Source of the DNA: Acidobacteriota bacterium
Lineage (GTDB): Bacteria > Acidobacteriota > Terriglobia > Terriglobales > Acidobacteriaceae
Length of the DNA stretch: 39,212 bases
Reading direction: 5' to 3'
Assembly (NCBI GenBank): GCA_021781495.1
Contig: JAJXWS010000027.1
Span: 1 to 39,212, forward strand
A model generated the notes under the pieces. It searched no databases and was not told the DNA's origin. It saw nothing but the letters and a program-made list of their open reading frames with translations. Below, piece after piece: positions 15,537-24,841 of the stretch (within the stretch, counting starts at the first letter, position 1; the number at the start of each line of letters is the position of its first letter). The position numbers and the translations under genes are program-made.

Positions 15537-16043
15537 AAGGAGCCTCCTCCTCGGACCTCGCCTTGCGGCTTTAACGCTGAAGTCATTTTGACCTCAAATT
15601 GCAGCCTGTCAAGAGCATATGACTACAATGTGTCATCCGGAAGTCATCCACGCAAGTGTACATGGAAAGCTCCTTTGCCTATGGGACGCAGCCCCAGCCG
15701 GTGATCGCAAAGCAGAGACTCTACACAGGCGGATTGCCATGCGCAATTCGCCGTGAACCGAAGACCTCTGCCGCGCGGAGTATGCATGCCGCTCACGGCC
15801 TGCGATGTCTCGACAATCTTTAGCTTGCCTTGCGATGCGAACCGCCAGCAAGACTGACACCTATTTGCGAATCTGCCTAGTTAATAGAACGTCATCGAAT
15901 TGAAAAAACCTTTTGAAATCTGCACTTGGGTCAAATTTTGATTATTTGGCAAACCGCGTGTCGAGCCTCCTCTCACGCTGTCTCAGCCCGCACCAACAGG
16001 GGTACTCCAGTTTGCAGATTCAGGCTGGTATAGTCATCTCATC
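15537..16043. other. Divergent intergenic region, tad operon and envelope protein
   Basis: 507 bases between the prepilin peptidase (minus) and the envelope protein (plus). No gene is supported; a 75-codon minus-strand frame at 15633-15860 has no binding site and no hydrophobic or domain-like pattern. The segment 15890-15960 is A/T-rich and a natural place for the tad operon promoter, but no clear hexamer pair is visible. Confidence 0.45.
16026..16034 (+). promoter_or_regulatory. Possible extended -10 promoter of the envelope protein gene
   Basis: TGGTATAGT gives a TGn extended -10 with TATAGT at 16029-16034. There is no recognisable -35 at 17 bases. Only nine bases separate it from the ATG at 16044, so if used the transcript would be nearly leaderless, consistent with the lack of a Shine-Dalgarno sequence before that ATG. 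Confidence 0.3.
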
Positions 16044-16964
16044 ATGGCGCGGCAACTCGTTCTGATTCTTGTGCTGATGTGCATGGCACCTGCGCTTGCC
16101 GTTGTACACGGGCAGGCATCCGACGGCTATGCAGCAAAGGCTCCCGCTTCCGGTCGCGCAGCAAACCCCGGCGCAGGCCTGTCCTCAGCTGCGGGTGGCG
16201 CCAAAGCCCAGGCCGGTTCGGCAAGCAATTCCGATTGTGGGGGTGGGCCCTGCCCTGCGGAGCAACCCCAGATCATCGTCAACAGCCCGCCTCCGGCTGC
16301 CTCTCCCTGGACATGGCATGAGCGTGTAACCTGGGCGGCAAACATCGTGCTGGCCGTGCTGGGCTATGTGGGCATCATGCTGGCCTTGAGGATGTTCCGG
16401 AATATCCAGCGACAGACAGAAGCGAGCACAGCTACGGCTCAGGCCGCCCTGGATACCGCAAGCACCGCGCTACACCAGATTGAGTCCATAAAGCAGGCCG
16501 ACCGGCCATGGATCGTCATCAATATCGAACCATTTCTGACCATGGAGAACAGCTTTAAGGTGATGGCGACCAATCGCGGCCGCACACCTGCCCGGATTCT
16601 CTCCATTGTGGACCGCGTGAAGGTTGCCACAGATGAGAAGAACCTGCCGGAGACCCCCGAATATGTGGATACGGAGTCTACCGGCATACCGGATCCGATG
16701 ATCCTGCTGCCCGGAGAATCGGCAGGGATTCTGGCCTTCAGCCGGGATGATGTGCGCGTGGTCTGCAAGACACCTGAGGAAGTGAGCCGGATTGAACTGT
16801 GGGAGGAAACCATCTTCCTCTACGGGCGGATCCGATATAAGGATATGATTTCGCAAGCCGACGCTCCCGAACACGAGACTTCGTGGTGCTGCCGCTACAT
16901 CCATGGCGGCAAGAACAGCGCCCTGGTAATGGCTGGCGCTCCTGCCTATAACCTGCACACGTAA
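16044..16964 (+). CDS. Putative envelope protein, signal peptide and one membrane segment, unknown function
   Basis: 306 residues. A cleavable-looking signal peptide covers about 1-25 (LVLILVLMCMAPALAVVHGQA). An Ala/Gly/Ser-rich low-complexity stretch with two cysteines (DCGGGPCPAE, about 64-73) follows, then one membrane helix at about 96-118 (VTWAANIVLAVLGYVGIMLALRM). A predicted coiled stretch with TASTATAQAALDTAS leads to a globular domain containing RPWIVINIEPF and NRGRTPARILSI. I recognise no named family; the RPWI and NxGRTPA pattern recurs in uncharacterised bacterial membrane-anchored proteins. The topology would place the C-terminal domain in the cytoplasm if the signal is cleaved and the helix inserts N-out. 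It stands alone between the divergent tad operon and the ABC exporter genes. Confidence 0.7.
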   Translation: MARQLVLILVLMCMAPALAVVHGQASDGYAAKAPASGRAANPGAGLSSAAGGAKAQAGSASNSDCGGGPCPAEQPQIIVNSPPPAASPWTWHERVTWAANIVLAVLGYVGIMLALRMFRNIQRQTEASTATAQAALDTASTALHQIESIKQADRPWIVINIEPFLTMENSFKVMATNRGRTPARILSIVDRVKVATDEKNLPETPEYVDTESTGIPDPMILLPGESAGILAFSRDDVRVVCKTPEEVSRIELWEETIFLYGRIRYKDMISQADAPEHETSWCCRYIHGGKNSALVMAGAPAYNLHT

Positions 16965-17137
16965 GCGGCGCTCCGAGAGCAGCCTGGACCGCCTGCCGCC
17001 GCCATCCAGCCAGGTTTTGGTGCACTGGCCGGTCAGTCCCTTTGCTCGTGGTGCGTCAGGCCCTTTGCTACACTCATCGCAGTTCTGTGCCCGGCCTTCG
17101 TCTGCAGCAGGCCGCACGCAAAGCCTCAGGAGTGTCA

Positions 17138-18040
17138 ATGCCCGTTGTGGAACTTGCAGGGGTGACCAAGGCCTACGAGAGCAAGGTTGCCGTTCACGAT
17201 CTGAGCCTCTCCATCGAAGCCGGCCAGATGTTTGGGCTGCTGGGGCCCAATGGAGCCGGAAAGACCAGCTCGATTCGCATGATTATGGGCATTACCTTGC
17301 CGGACTCCGGCACGGTGACCCTGTTTGGTCAGCCCTTTGACCGTAAGATCCTGGAGCGGGTGGGCTACCTGCCGGAGGAACGCGGCCTCTACAAGAAGAT
17401 GAAGGTCCTGGAGCAGTTGGTCTTCTTTGGTCAGCTCCACGGCCTTACAGCGCACGAAGCGCACCATCGGGCTGAGGAGTGGGCTCGACGGCTTGAGATT
17501 GACCATGCACTGAGCAAGAGAACAGAAGAGCTCTCCAAGGGCATGCAACAGAAGATCCAGTTCATTGGAACCCTGCTGCACGATCCGGGGCTGATCGTGA
17601 TGGATGAACCCTTCAGCGGCCTTGACCCAGTGAACGCCACGCTGCTGGAGCGCACACTGCTGGATTTGAAGGCGCAGGGGAAGGCAATCCTGTTCTCGAC
17701 ACACCGCATGGACCAGGTGGAGAAACTGTGCGATTCGATCTGCCTGATCCATCATGGTCAGGCCGTGCTGTCCGGCCGTATGCGCGAGATCAAGTCACGC
17801 TATGAGCGCAACCACGTGATGGTTGAGTTTGAAGGCAGCACCGATTTCCTGAGCAGCAGCGAGGTGGCCGAAGCGCGCAACTTCTCAGGCCACGCCGAGA
17901 TACGACTGAAGCCGCATGGCGACGCGCAAAAACTGCTGCGCGAAGCCTCGGCCAGCGCAACGATTTATCGGTTTGAGGTGGTTGAGCCATCGCTGGAAGA
18001 GATCTTCATCCAGACCGTGGGAGGCAAAGTGGATGCGTAA
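17138..18040 (+). CDS. ABC-2 type exporter, ATP-binding subunit
   Basis: 300 residues with a complete ABC ATPase: Walker A GPNGAGKT at about 36-43, signature ELSKGMQQKIQ at about 131-140, Walker B LIVMDEPFSGLDP at about 152-164 and the H-loop FSTHRMDQ. The last 80 or so residues form the C-terminal extension (DUF4162-like) seen in NatA-type subunits, ending with SLEEIFIQTVGG. The ATG at 17138 has CAGGAG at six bases; an upstream in-frame start at 17042 would prefix an unrelated tail. It overlaps the permease gene by eight bases, so the two form one exporter. Known relatives export sodium, drugs or peptides; the substrate here is unknown. Confidence 0.92.
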   Translation: MPVVELAGVTKAYESKVAVHDLSLSIEAGQMFGLLGPNGAGKTSSIRMIMGITLPDSGTVTLFGQPFDRKILERVGYLPEERGLYKKMKVLEQLVFFGQLHGLTAHEAHHRAEEWARRLEIDHALSKRTEELSKGMQQKIQFIGTLLHDPGLIVMDEPFSGLDPVNATLLERTLLDLKAQGKAILFSTHRMDQVEKLCDSICLIHHGQAVLSGRMREIKSRYERNHVMVEFEGSTDFLSSSEVAEARNFSGHAEIRLKPHGDAQKLLREASASATIYRFEVVEPSLEEIFIQTVGGKVDA

Positions 18041-19277
18041 CATGCTGCTGATCGCAAAGCGCGAGTATCTGGAGCAGGTGCGTGGACGGGCCTTCCGGAC
18101 AACGACGCTCGGTCTCCCGGCAATCTTTGCCCTGATTGTGGGCGTTGGCTATCTCTCCAGCCTGGGCCTCGGTGCGAATCGGCGCATGGCGATCGTCGCG
18201 GAGGATGTCGCGCTGGCAGGCCAGGTTCGCCATGAGCTGACGAGCGATAAGGACGCCAAAACCGATGTGTACGTGGTGGCTCCGGCAACCGCCGAGGAGC
18301 GGGCAGTGCTGATGGACAAGGTGAGAACCGGAGCGCTGGATGGCCTGCTTGCCATCGAAAGCTCCGGCGGCCGACCCAAGGCGATGTACGTATCGCAATC
18401 GTCCGGAGACTTTATCACCGCGGCGCGCCTGCGAATAGCGCTCAACCACGCCATGGTGGACGAGCGGCTCATCGGTAGCGGCATGCAGCAGACCGAGGCC
18501 GACGCCCTGGTCCGCGGTGCAGCGCTCGATACCTACCAGGTGAAGAAAGACGGCAGCCTCGTCCGCAGCAACGCCGAGGCATCCCTCTGGAAGGGTTACG
18601 TGATGGCCATTCTGTTGTCGATGACAACCATGATCTACGGCATGAACGTGGCCCGCTCCATTATTCAGGAGAAGACCTCGCGCATCTTTGAGGTGATGCT
18701 GTCGATTGCGCAGCCCGGCGACCTGCTGGCTGGAAAACTGATAGGCGTGGGTGCGGTGGGGCTTACGCAGATTGCAATCTGGCTGCTTGCGGGCGCGGCG
18801 ATTCTCTTCTCGCCTTTTGCTGCCGCACTGATGACCGGTAGCCTGGCCGTACACATCACGTGGACTGAGGCCATTCTCTTTCCCGTCTATTTTGTGCTGG
18901 GATATCTGCTTTACAGCTCACTGTTTGCCGGTCTGGCGGCGACCTGCGAAACAGAGCAGGAACTGCAGATGTATATGCCGCTGGCCGCCGCTCCCACGTG
19001 GCTGAGCTTTGCGCTGATCCTGCTGGTGATCAGCGACTCCAACTCTTTCTGGGCTGTTGCGGCATCGCTGTTCCCGCCCACGGCCCCGGTCATCATGTTC
19101 CTGCGCATGGCGTCGGAGATTCCTCCGGCGTGGCAGTTTGCAGTCTCCATCGCCCTCATGATCGCAAGCATCTGGGCCACGCTCTGGTTCTCCACGCGCC
19201 TCTACCGGGTAGGCATCCTTATGTATGGCAAACGCGCCACCCTGCCGGAACTGCTGCGCTGGCTGCGCTATAGCTGA
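18033..19277 (+). CDS. ABC-2 type exporter, permease subunit (NatB-like)
   Basis: 414 residues beginning MRNMLLIAKREYLEQVRGRAFR, the classic cytoplasmic start of NatB-like ABC-2 permeases, with GGGAGG eight bases before the ATG. One membrane helix near 25-45 is followed by a large extracytoplasmic domain of about 160 residues. Five helices follow from about 190 onward, including the motif IIQEKTSRIFEVMLSI typical of the family, and a C-terminal helix. It partners the ATPase encoded immediately upstream, whose stop codon lies inside its first codons. No substrate can be named from the sequence. Confidence 0.9.
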   Translation: MRNMLLIAKREYLEQVRGRAFRTTTLGLPAIFALIVGVGYLSSLGLGANRRMAIVAEDVALAGQVRHELTSDKDAKTDVYVVAPATAEERAVLMDKVRTGALDGLLAIESSGGRPKAMYVSQSSGDFITAARLRIALNHAMVDERLIGSGMQQTEADALVRGAALDTYQVKKDGSLVRSNAEASLWKGYVMAILLSMTTMIYGMNVARSIIQEKTSRIFEVMLSIAQPGDLLAGKLIGVGAVGLTQIAIWLLAGAAILFSPFAAALMTGSLAVHITWTEAILFPVYFVLGYLLYSSLFAGLAATCETEQELQMYMPLAAAPTWLSFALILLVISDSNSFWAVAASLFPPTAPVIMFLRMASEIPPAWQFAVSIALMIASIWATLWFSTRLYRVGILMYGKRATLPELLRWLRYS

Positions 19278-19297
19278 AGCCGGATAGAATCAGGAGA

Positions 19298-19993
19298 GTG
19301 GACAACGAGCTCAACCCCAGATTTACGCTGCCCCAACGACTGATGCTGGCCGTGGTGCCGCGCCTTGTATGGGCGCTGCTCTGGGTTGTCGGCCGTACCT
19401 GGCGCTTTGAGGTGATTGCCGAAGACGGCGTTACGCCTGTTCTCTTCGGAGAGAAGCCCGGCCCGGAGATTTACTGCTTCTGGCACCAGTGCGTGCTGCC
19501 CTGCACCGTCTATTTTCGCCACTCTCAGGCTGTCATCCTCATCAGCCGCAGCTTTGACGGCGAGCTGATTACGCGAATTTTGCGCATGTTTGGCTACGAT
19601 GCCGTGCGCGGCTCCAGCTCTCGCGGAGCGCGTGAGGGGCTTTTAGGACTGACGCGCGTCATCGAGTCAGGACGAACGGCGATCTTCACCGCCGACGGTC
19701 CGCGCGGCCCCATCTACAAAACGAAGATGGGCCCCATCAAGCTGGCACAGGTTACCGGAGCGCCAATCGGCGTGTTTCACCTGGAGCCCGAACGGGCATG
19801 GGTGATGCGCTCCTGGGACAGGTTTCTGGTGCCGAAGCCCTTCACCCGCATCTGCGTGAGTTGGGCACAGTGGACGCAGGTTGCGGCAGATATGCCTGCG
19901 GAAGAGTTTGAACCGAAGCGGGAGCAACTGAACGCTGCACTAGAGCGCGCCCGCCTGCGAGCGCTTGCCTACTTTGGAAAGGCGGCGAAATGA
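19298..19993 (+). CDS. DUF374 family, lysophospholipid-acyltransferase-like protein
   Basis: 231 residues. A hydrophobic N-terminal segment ([21 protein letters not shown]) is followed by the DUF374 core: [10 protein letters not shown] (acyltransferase-like His), [28 protein letters not shown] and [13 protein letters not shown] [21 protein letters not shown]. The arrangement resembles PlsC/LpxL-type acyltransferases, and membrane-lipid or lipid A acylation is the usual guess for DUF374 proteins. The start is GTG at 19298, the first available after a stop; CAGGAG is only one base away, so a downstream ATG at 19343 cannot be excluded. Its stop overlaps the queA start by four bases (ATGA). Confidence 0.85.
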   Translation: MDNELNPRFTLPQRLMLAVVPRLVWALLWVVGRTWRFEVIAEDGVTPVLFGEKPGPEIYCFWHQCVLPCTVYFRHSQAVILISRSFDGELITRILRMFGYDAVRGSSSRGAREGLLGLTRVIESGRTAIFTADGPRGPIYKTKMGPIKLAQVTGAPIGVFHLEPERAWVMRSWDRFLVPKPFTRICVSWAQWTQVAADMPAEEFEPKREQLNAALERARLRALAYFGKAAK

Positions 19994-21069
19994 GTGGATT
20001 GCGCGTCGCTGACTTTGACTTTGAGCTGCCCACGGAGCTGATCGCGCAGCAGCCGCCGCAGGAACGTGGCCAGAGTCGCATGCTGGTGATGGACCGCGCC
20101 ACGGGCGAGATACGCGACGCTCAATTTGCAGATTTTCCTTCCCTGCTCCGGCCGGGAGATCTGCTCGTGCTCAATGACAGCCGGGTAATTCCGGCAAGGT
20201 TATACGCGCGCCGCACCACGGTCCGCGAGCGGCAACAGCCGACCGGCTTGATTGAAGTGCTGCTGACAGAACCAGCGGGCACGCTGGACTGGCGCGCGCT
20301 GGTCAGGCCCGGCAGAAAGGTCGGCGTCGGCGAGCATCTCGTATTCCCGGGTCCTACCGGCGAGATTGAGCTTGAAGCGGAAGTGCTGGAGCGCGGCGAG
20401 TTTGGCGAGCGCCTGTTGCGCTTTGCGCCAGCATCCGACTTCATCGCGGCGCTGGAACGCATCGGCCATATGCCCCTGCCACCTTATATCCACCGGGACG
20501 ATGCAGCTGCCGATCGAGAAAGATATCAAACCGTGTACTCGCGGGAGCATGGATCCGTGGCCGCGCCCACGGCTGGACTGCACTTTACGGCTCAGACGCT
20601 GCATGCGCTGCGCAGCCAAGGTGTCGAGATTGCGCATGTGACGCTGCACGTCGGCCTGGGAACCTTTGCTCCACTGCGGGTGGAGCGCGTAGAAGACGTG
20701 CGTCTGCACCGTGAGAGGTACACCCTGCCCGAAGCAACGGCCGAAGCTCTAAATCGCGCACGCAGCGAGGGTCGGCGCATTGTGGCGGTGGGCACAACCG
20801 TGGTGCGCACGCTGGAGCATTGCGCATTGTGTGCAGGTGACAGCCCGCTGCAACCGCACTCCGGAGCAACGGAGATCTTCATTGCACCGGGTTATTCCTT
20901 TCGCCTGGTGAATGCGCTGCTCACAAACTTTCACTTGCCGCAGTCGAGTCTGCTGATGCTGGTGAGCGCCTTTGCCGGGCGCGAGCACGTTCTGAGCGCC
21001 TATCGCCATGCAGTGGAATCGCGGTATCGCTTTTTCAGCTATGGAGACTGCATGTTGATTGCCGAGTGA
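19990..21069 (+). CDS. queA: S-adenosylmethionine:tRNA ribosyltransferase-isomerase
   Basis: 359 residues, close to the usual 340-350. QueA transfers the ribosyl moiety of SAM to preQ1-modified tRNA and isomerises it to epoxyqueuosine, in the cytoplasm. Conserved blocks are [14 protein letters not shown] near the start, [50 protein letters not shown] (the most diagnostic block), [16 protein letters not shown], and the C-terminal [19 protein letters not shown]. The ATG overlaps the DUF374 stop, so the genes are translationally coupled though functionally unrelated. No other queuosine gene is in the window. Confidence 0.97.
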   Translation: MSGLRVADFDFELPTELIAQQPPQERGQSRMLVMDRATGEIRDAQFADFPSLLRPGDLLVLNDSRVIPARLYARRTTVRERQQPTGLIEVLLTEPAGTLDWRALVRPGRKVGVGEHLVFPGPTGEIELEAEVLERGEFGERLLRFAPASDFIAALERIGHMPLPPYIHRDDAAADRERYQTVYSREHGSVAAPTAGLHFTAQTLHALRSQGVEIAHVTLHVGLGTFAPLRVERVEDVRLHRERYTLPEATAEALNRARSEGRRIVAVGTTVVRTLEHCALCAGDSPLQPHSGATEIFIAPGYSFRLVNALLTNFHLPQSSLLMLVSAFAGREHVLSAYRHAVESRYRFFSYGDCMLIAE

Positions 21070-21151
21070 CTGCCCCGCGCGCTCTTTCGATAGCGCTGGG
21101 CAATCCACATCGTGCGCTCCTGCGTTACATAGAAAAGACACCCTGCCGGCA

Positions 21152-21160
21152 TGCTAGACT
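21152..21160 (+). promoter_or_regulatory. Possible extended -10 promoter for the rmlBACD operon
   Basis: TGCTAGACT matches a TGn extended -10 (TAGACT at 21155-21160) in the 236-base gap between queA and rmlB. There is no good -35 at the expected distance. The gap is the only non-coding stretch before the four overlapping rml genes, so their promoter should be here. Confidence 0.25.
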
Positions 21161-21305
21161 TGTCGCGTAACCAGGCAGTACCAGCTTGAGCGAAGGCGGC
21201 ATCTCCGGCGTCGTGTCCATGCAATGACGCTGGCGAATCACAAGGGGACGACTCCGCCGTGCTGCGCGCTTTTTGAGTATTCGCCCAAGAAGGATTCCCT
21301 CAGGA

Positions 21306-22394
21306 ATGACTGTTTCCACAAACAATATTCTCGTCACCGGCGGGGCGGGTTTCATCGGCTCCAATTTTGTGCTCCATTGGCTTGCGCAGCGCGGCGGCCA
21401 GCTCATCAATCTCGACGTGCTTTCGTACGCAGGGAACCCGGAGAACCTGGCGTCGCTGCGGGATGACCGGCGCTACAAGCTGGTACACGGCGACATCTGT
21501 GATGCGTCGCTGGTCAACACCGTGCTGCGCGAGCACCGCCCCAGCGCGATTGTGCACTTTGCCGCAGAGAGCCATGTAGACCGTTCCATTGCCGACCCCG
21601 GCGCATTTATCCGCACAAATGTACAGGGCACGTTTACGCTGCTGGAGCAGGCAAAGCAATATTGGCTCACGCTGGACGATGCGGGCCGCAAAAGTTTCCG
21701 ATTCCTGCACGTTTCAACCGACGAGGTGTACGGCTCGCTGGGGCCGCAGGATGCCGCGTTCTGTGAGACGACGGCCTACGCGCCCAACAGCCCCTACGCG
21801 GCATCGAAGGCGGCGTCCGATCACCTGGTGCGCGCCTATCACCACACCTTCGGCCTGCCGGTGCTCACCACCAACTGCTCCAATAACTACGGCCCATTCC
21901 AATTTCCCGAGAAACTCATTCCTTTGATGATTTTGAATGCGCTGGAGGGCAAACCGCTTCCGGTGTATGGCGATGGCGGCAATGTGCGCGACTGGCTCTT
22001 CGTGGAAGACCACTGCTCGGCGATTCGCACGGTGCTGGACCGGGGCCGCGTAGGACAAACGTATAACATCGGCGGCAATAGCGAGCGCAAAAATCTGGAT
22101 GTGGTTACGGCAATCTGCGACATCGTGGACGAGCTTCGCCCGGACGCCGCGCTCACTCCGCGCCGCAGATTGATACAGTTCGTGAAAGACCGGCCAGGGC
22201 ACGATCGTCGTTATGCGATTGACGCCTCAAAGATTGAGCATGAGCTGGGATGGAAGCCCACCGAACAGTTTGAAGACGGATTGCGCAAGACCGTCGCATG
22301 GTATCTGGAACATGCCGGATGGGTTGAGAGCGTGCGCACCGGCGCGTATCTGGAGTGGATCCGCCAGAACTACGAGCAAAGGACTTCGCGATGA
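21306..22394 (+). CDS. rfbB: dTDP-glucose 4,6-dehydratase
   Basis: 362 residues of the extended short-chain dehydrogenase family (RmlB), converting dTDP-glucose to dTDP-4-keto-6-deoxyglucose. The NAD-binding motif [11 protein letters not shown] is at about 11-21, [12 protein letters not shown] follows, and the catalytic STDEVYG lies at about 137-143. [15 protein letters not shown] supplies the YxxxK pair. [18 protein letters not shown] and the C-terminal [19 protein letters not shown] are typical of RmlB. The ATG at 21306 is preceded by AAGGA about 11 bases upstream; an in-frame TTG at 21273 is less likely. It is the first gene of rmlBACD and overlaps rmlA by four bases. Confidence 0.97.
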   Translation: MTVSTNNILVTGGAGFIGSNFVLHWLAQRGGQLINLDVLSYAGNPENLASLRDDRRYKLVHGDICDASLVNTVLREHRPSAIVHFAAESHVDRSIADPGAFIRTNVQGTFTLLEQAKQYWLTLDDAGRKSFRFLHVSTDEVYGSLGPQDAAFCETTAYAPNSPYAASKAASDHLVRAYHHTFGLPVLTTNCSNNYGPFQFPEKLIPLMILNALEGKPLPVYGDGGNVRDWLFVEDHCSAIRTVLDRGRVGQTYNIGGNSERKNLDVVTAICDIVDELRPDAALTPRRRLIQFVKDRPGHDRRYAIDASKIEHELGWKPTEQFEDGLRKTVAWYLEHAGWVESVRTGAYLEWIRQNYEQRTSR

Positions 22395-23287
22395 AGGGAA
22401 TTATTCTTGCAGGCGGCTCGGGGACGCGCTTGTACCCGGTGACAAACGTCGTCTCAAAGCAGTTGCTGCCGGTGTATGACAAGCCGATGATCTATTACCC
22501 GCTCAGCACGCTGATGCTGGCAGGCCTGCGCGACATCCTGATTATCTCCACGCCGCAGGACATCGAGAGGTTCGTTGAGTTGCTGGGCGATGGAAGCCAG
22601 TGGGGCATCCACTTCCGCTATACCGTGCAGCCTAGTCCAGAAGGCCTTGCGCAGGCTTTCCTGCTCGGTCGCGATTTTATCGGCGGCGATACCAGCGCAC
22701 TCATCCTGGGCGATAACATCTTCTACGGCCAATCGCTCTCAAAGCATCTGCAACGCGCCGCAACAATCACGCAGGGAGCCACGATATTCGCCTATCCGGT
22801 GCAGGATCCCGAGCGCTACGGCGTTGTGGAGTTTGACGCGGCAGGCCATGCCATCAGCATTGAAGAGAAGCCGCAAGTGCCCAAGTCGCGCTATGCCGTT
22901 CCGGGACTGTATTTTTACGATCGCGAAGTGGTTAACCTTGCGGCGTCGCTGAAGCCGTCGCCGCGCGGAGAGCTTGAGATTACGGACCTGAACCAGCTCT
23001 ATCTGCAGGCCGGCACGCTGAAGGTGGAAGTGATGAGCCGTGGGATGGCCTGGCTCGATACGGGCACACATGACTCGCTCTTCGACGCGGGACAGTTTAT
23101 CCAGACCATCCAGCATCGCCAGGGGTTGAAGATTGCATGCCCGGAAGAGATCGCCTATCGGCTTGGCTACATTACGGCGGAGCAACTGGAGAAGCTGGCA
23201 CAGCCTGTGCGAAAGAGCGGCTACGGCCAATATCTGCTGGCGCTGTGCCATGAGCCGCAGGTATTGGCGGAAGGGGAGCAGCTTTGA
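22391..23287 (+). CDS. rfbA: Glucose-1-phosphate thymidylyltransferase
   Basis: 298 residues of the RmlA nucleotidyltransferase family, joining glucose-1-phosphate and dTTP to dTDP-glucose, the first step of the dTDP-rhamnose pathway. The N-terminal signature [18 protein letters not shown] carries the nucleotide-binding GGSGTRL, and [21 protein letters not shown] follows. [11 protein letters not shown] (metal and nucleotide site), [17 protein letters not shown] and [13 protein letters not shown] are all present. The ATG at 22391 lies inside the rmlB stop (ATGA) and gives the family N-terminus exactly; an upstream frame would add twelve unrelated residues. The length matches the family. Confidence 0.97.
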   Translation: MKGIILAGGSGTRLYPVTNVVSKQLLPVYDKPMIYYPLSTLMLAGLRDILIISTPQDIERFVELLGDGSQWGIHFRYTVQPSPEGLAQAFLLGRDFIGGDTSALILGDNIFYGQSLSKHLQRAATITQGATIFAYPVQDPERYGVVEFDAAGHAISIEEKPQVPKSRYAVPGLYFYDREVVNLAASLKPSPRGELEITDLNQLYLQAGTLKVEVMSRGMAWLDTGTHDSLFDAGQFIQTIQHRQGLKIACPEEIAYRLGYITAEQLEKLAQPVRKSGYGQYLLALCHEPQVLAEGEQL

Positions 23288-23829
23288 AGGTTGTAGAAAC
23301 CAGCTTGCCCGGAGTGCTGCTGCTGACCCCGAAGATCTATCGTGACAATCGGGGTGCCTTTTGGGAGACGTGGAACCAGCACCAGATGGAGCAGGCCGGT
23401 CTGCCCACACGATGGGTACAGGACAACTTCTCGTTCTCGCACAAGAACGTGGTGCGGGGCATTCATTACCAGATCCTCCAGCCACAGGCAAAGCTGGTGC
23501 GTGCCGCGCATGGCGCGGTGTTTGACGTTGCCGTTGACCTGCGCCGCAGCTCACCGCATTTTGGTCGCCACGTGGCCATGGAACTGACTGCGGACGGCGG
23601 TGAGATGCTCTATATTCCGGAGGGCTTCGGACACGGCTTTGTTGCGCTTACCCCTTCAGTCGGCCTGGCCTACAAGGTAACGGACTACTACTGCGCACAG
23701 GGTGAGCGCACAATCGCATGGAATGATGCGGATCTCGCCATTCCGTGGCCCATCGATCCACTGTCCGCCATACTGTCGGATAAGGATCTCAAGGGCGTCG
23801 CGTTTGGCAGCGCAGAGGTCTTTGCGTGA
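23284..23829 (+). CDS. rfbC: dTDP-4-dehydrorhamnose 3,5-epimerase
   Basis: 181 residues, a normal RmlC length. The cupin enzyme epimerises dTDP-4-keto-6-deoxyglucose at C3 and C5. Diagnostic blocks are [31 protein letters not shown] (with the active-site His), [32 protein letters not shown] and [19 protein letters not shown]. It starts with TTG overlapping the rmlA stop (TTGA), with GGGGAG five bases upstream; no ATG is available at the family N-terminus. It overlaps rmlD by four bases. Confidence 0.96.
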   Translation: MKVVETSLPGVLLLTPKIYRDNRGAFWETWNQHQMEQAGLPTRWVQDNFSFSHKNVVRGIHYQILQPQAKLVRAAHGAVFDVAVDLRRSSPHFGRHVAMELTADGGEMLYIPEGFGHGFVALTPSVGLAYKVTDYYCAQGERTIAWNDADLAIPWPIDPLSAILSDKDLKGVAFGSAEVFA

Positions 23830-24740
23830 CAAGCAATCCACGCATCCTGATTCTTGGCGCAAAGGGCCAGCTTGGGCGCGAGTTGCAGCGTAGCTTTGCG
23901 GACGCAGGCGAGTTGATTACCCTGGGCCGCGATACGGCCGACATGGCCAATCCGGCCTCGATCCGTGCTGCTGTTCGCGCTGCTCAGCCGGACGTAATTT
24001 TGAATGCCGCTGCGTACACGGCGGTCGATCGCGCAGAATCTGAACCGCAACTGGCCATGGCGGTGAATGCCGAGGCTCCCGCCGTGCTCGCGGAAGAAGC
24101 AGCACGCAGCAGTGCGCTGCTGGTGCACTACTCCACGGACTACGTCTTCGACGGCTCGAAAACCGGAGCGTGGACTGAAGAGGATACACCGCATCCGCTG
24201 AACGTTTACGGCGAAAGCAAGCTGGCCGGCGAGCGTGCCATTCAGCAGGTTGGAGGGCGGCACCTGATCTTCCGCACCAGTTGGGTGTACGGACCCCATG
24301 GCAGCAATTTTCTACTGACCATGCTGCGGCTGGGGCGTGAGCGCGAACAGTTGAACATCGTAGATGACCAGATCGGCGCTCCGACATCCTCCATTGAGAT
24401 TGCGAATGCAACTCGTGCGATTGTTCGCGGAATCCTGGCAGGGGTCTATAACGACGCCGAGATGTGGGCTGGCCTGTATCACATGACGTGCGCGGGATCG
24501 GTTTCCTGGTGCGGATTTGCGCAGGCCATCTTCGCACGAGCCGGAGCACTGCTGGGCGGTCGCATGCCACAGGCGCATCCCATCCCCTCCAGCGCATATC
24601 CAACTGCAGCCCGGCGCCCTGGAAATTCGGCGCTGTCGAACGAGAAGCTCAACGCGCAATTCGGCGTGCAACTGGCCCCATGGCAGGCGGCGCTCGATGA
24701 GGTGTTGCGACAACTGCAGGCCGAGCCGATATCGCGCTGA
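23826..24740 (+). CDS. rfbD: dTDP-4-dehydrorhamnose reductase
   Basis: 304 residues, the usual RmlD size. The NADPH-dependent reductase makes dTDP-L-rhamnose, the donor for lipopolysaccharide or exopolysaccharide. ILILGAKGQLGRELQ is the nucleotide-binding motif at about 6-20. Also present are NAAAYTAVDRAE, HYSTDYVFDGSK, NVYGESKLAGERAI with the YxxxK pair, and RTSWVYGPHGSNFL. It starts with GTG inside the rmlC stop (GTGA). It closes the four-gene operon; the next gene begins 101 bases on. Confidence 0.96.
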   Translation: MTSNPRILILGAKGQLGRELQRSFADAGELITLGRDTADMANPASIRAAVRAAQPDVILNAAAYTAVDRAESEPQLAMAVNAEAPAVLAEEAARSSALLVHYSTDYVFDGSKTGAWTEEDTPHPLNVYGESKLAGERAIQQVGGRHLIFRTSWVYGPHGSNFLLTMLRLGREREQLNIVDDQIGAPTSSIEIANATRAIVRGILAGVYNDAEMWAGLYHMTCAGSVSWCGFAQAIFARAGALLGGRMPQAHPIPSSAYPTAARRPGNSALSNEKLNAQFGVQLAPWQAALDEVLRQLQAEPISR

Positions 24741-24841
24741 ACGCCAGACCATCGCACCGTTATATCGCGCCGTTATCCGGATTGTTCAACCCATCTGCAA
24801 TTCTCTTTTCTGCGCACGCATCGCGCAGGTAGTGTAGTGGA

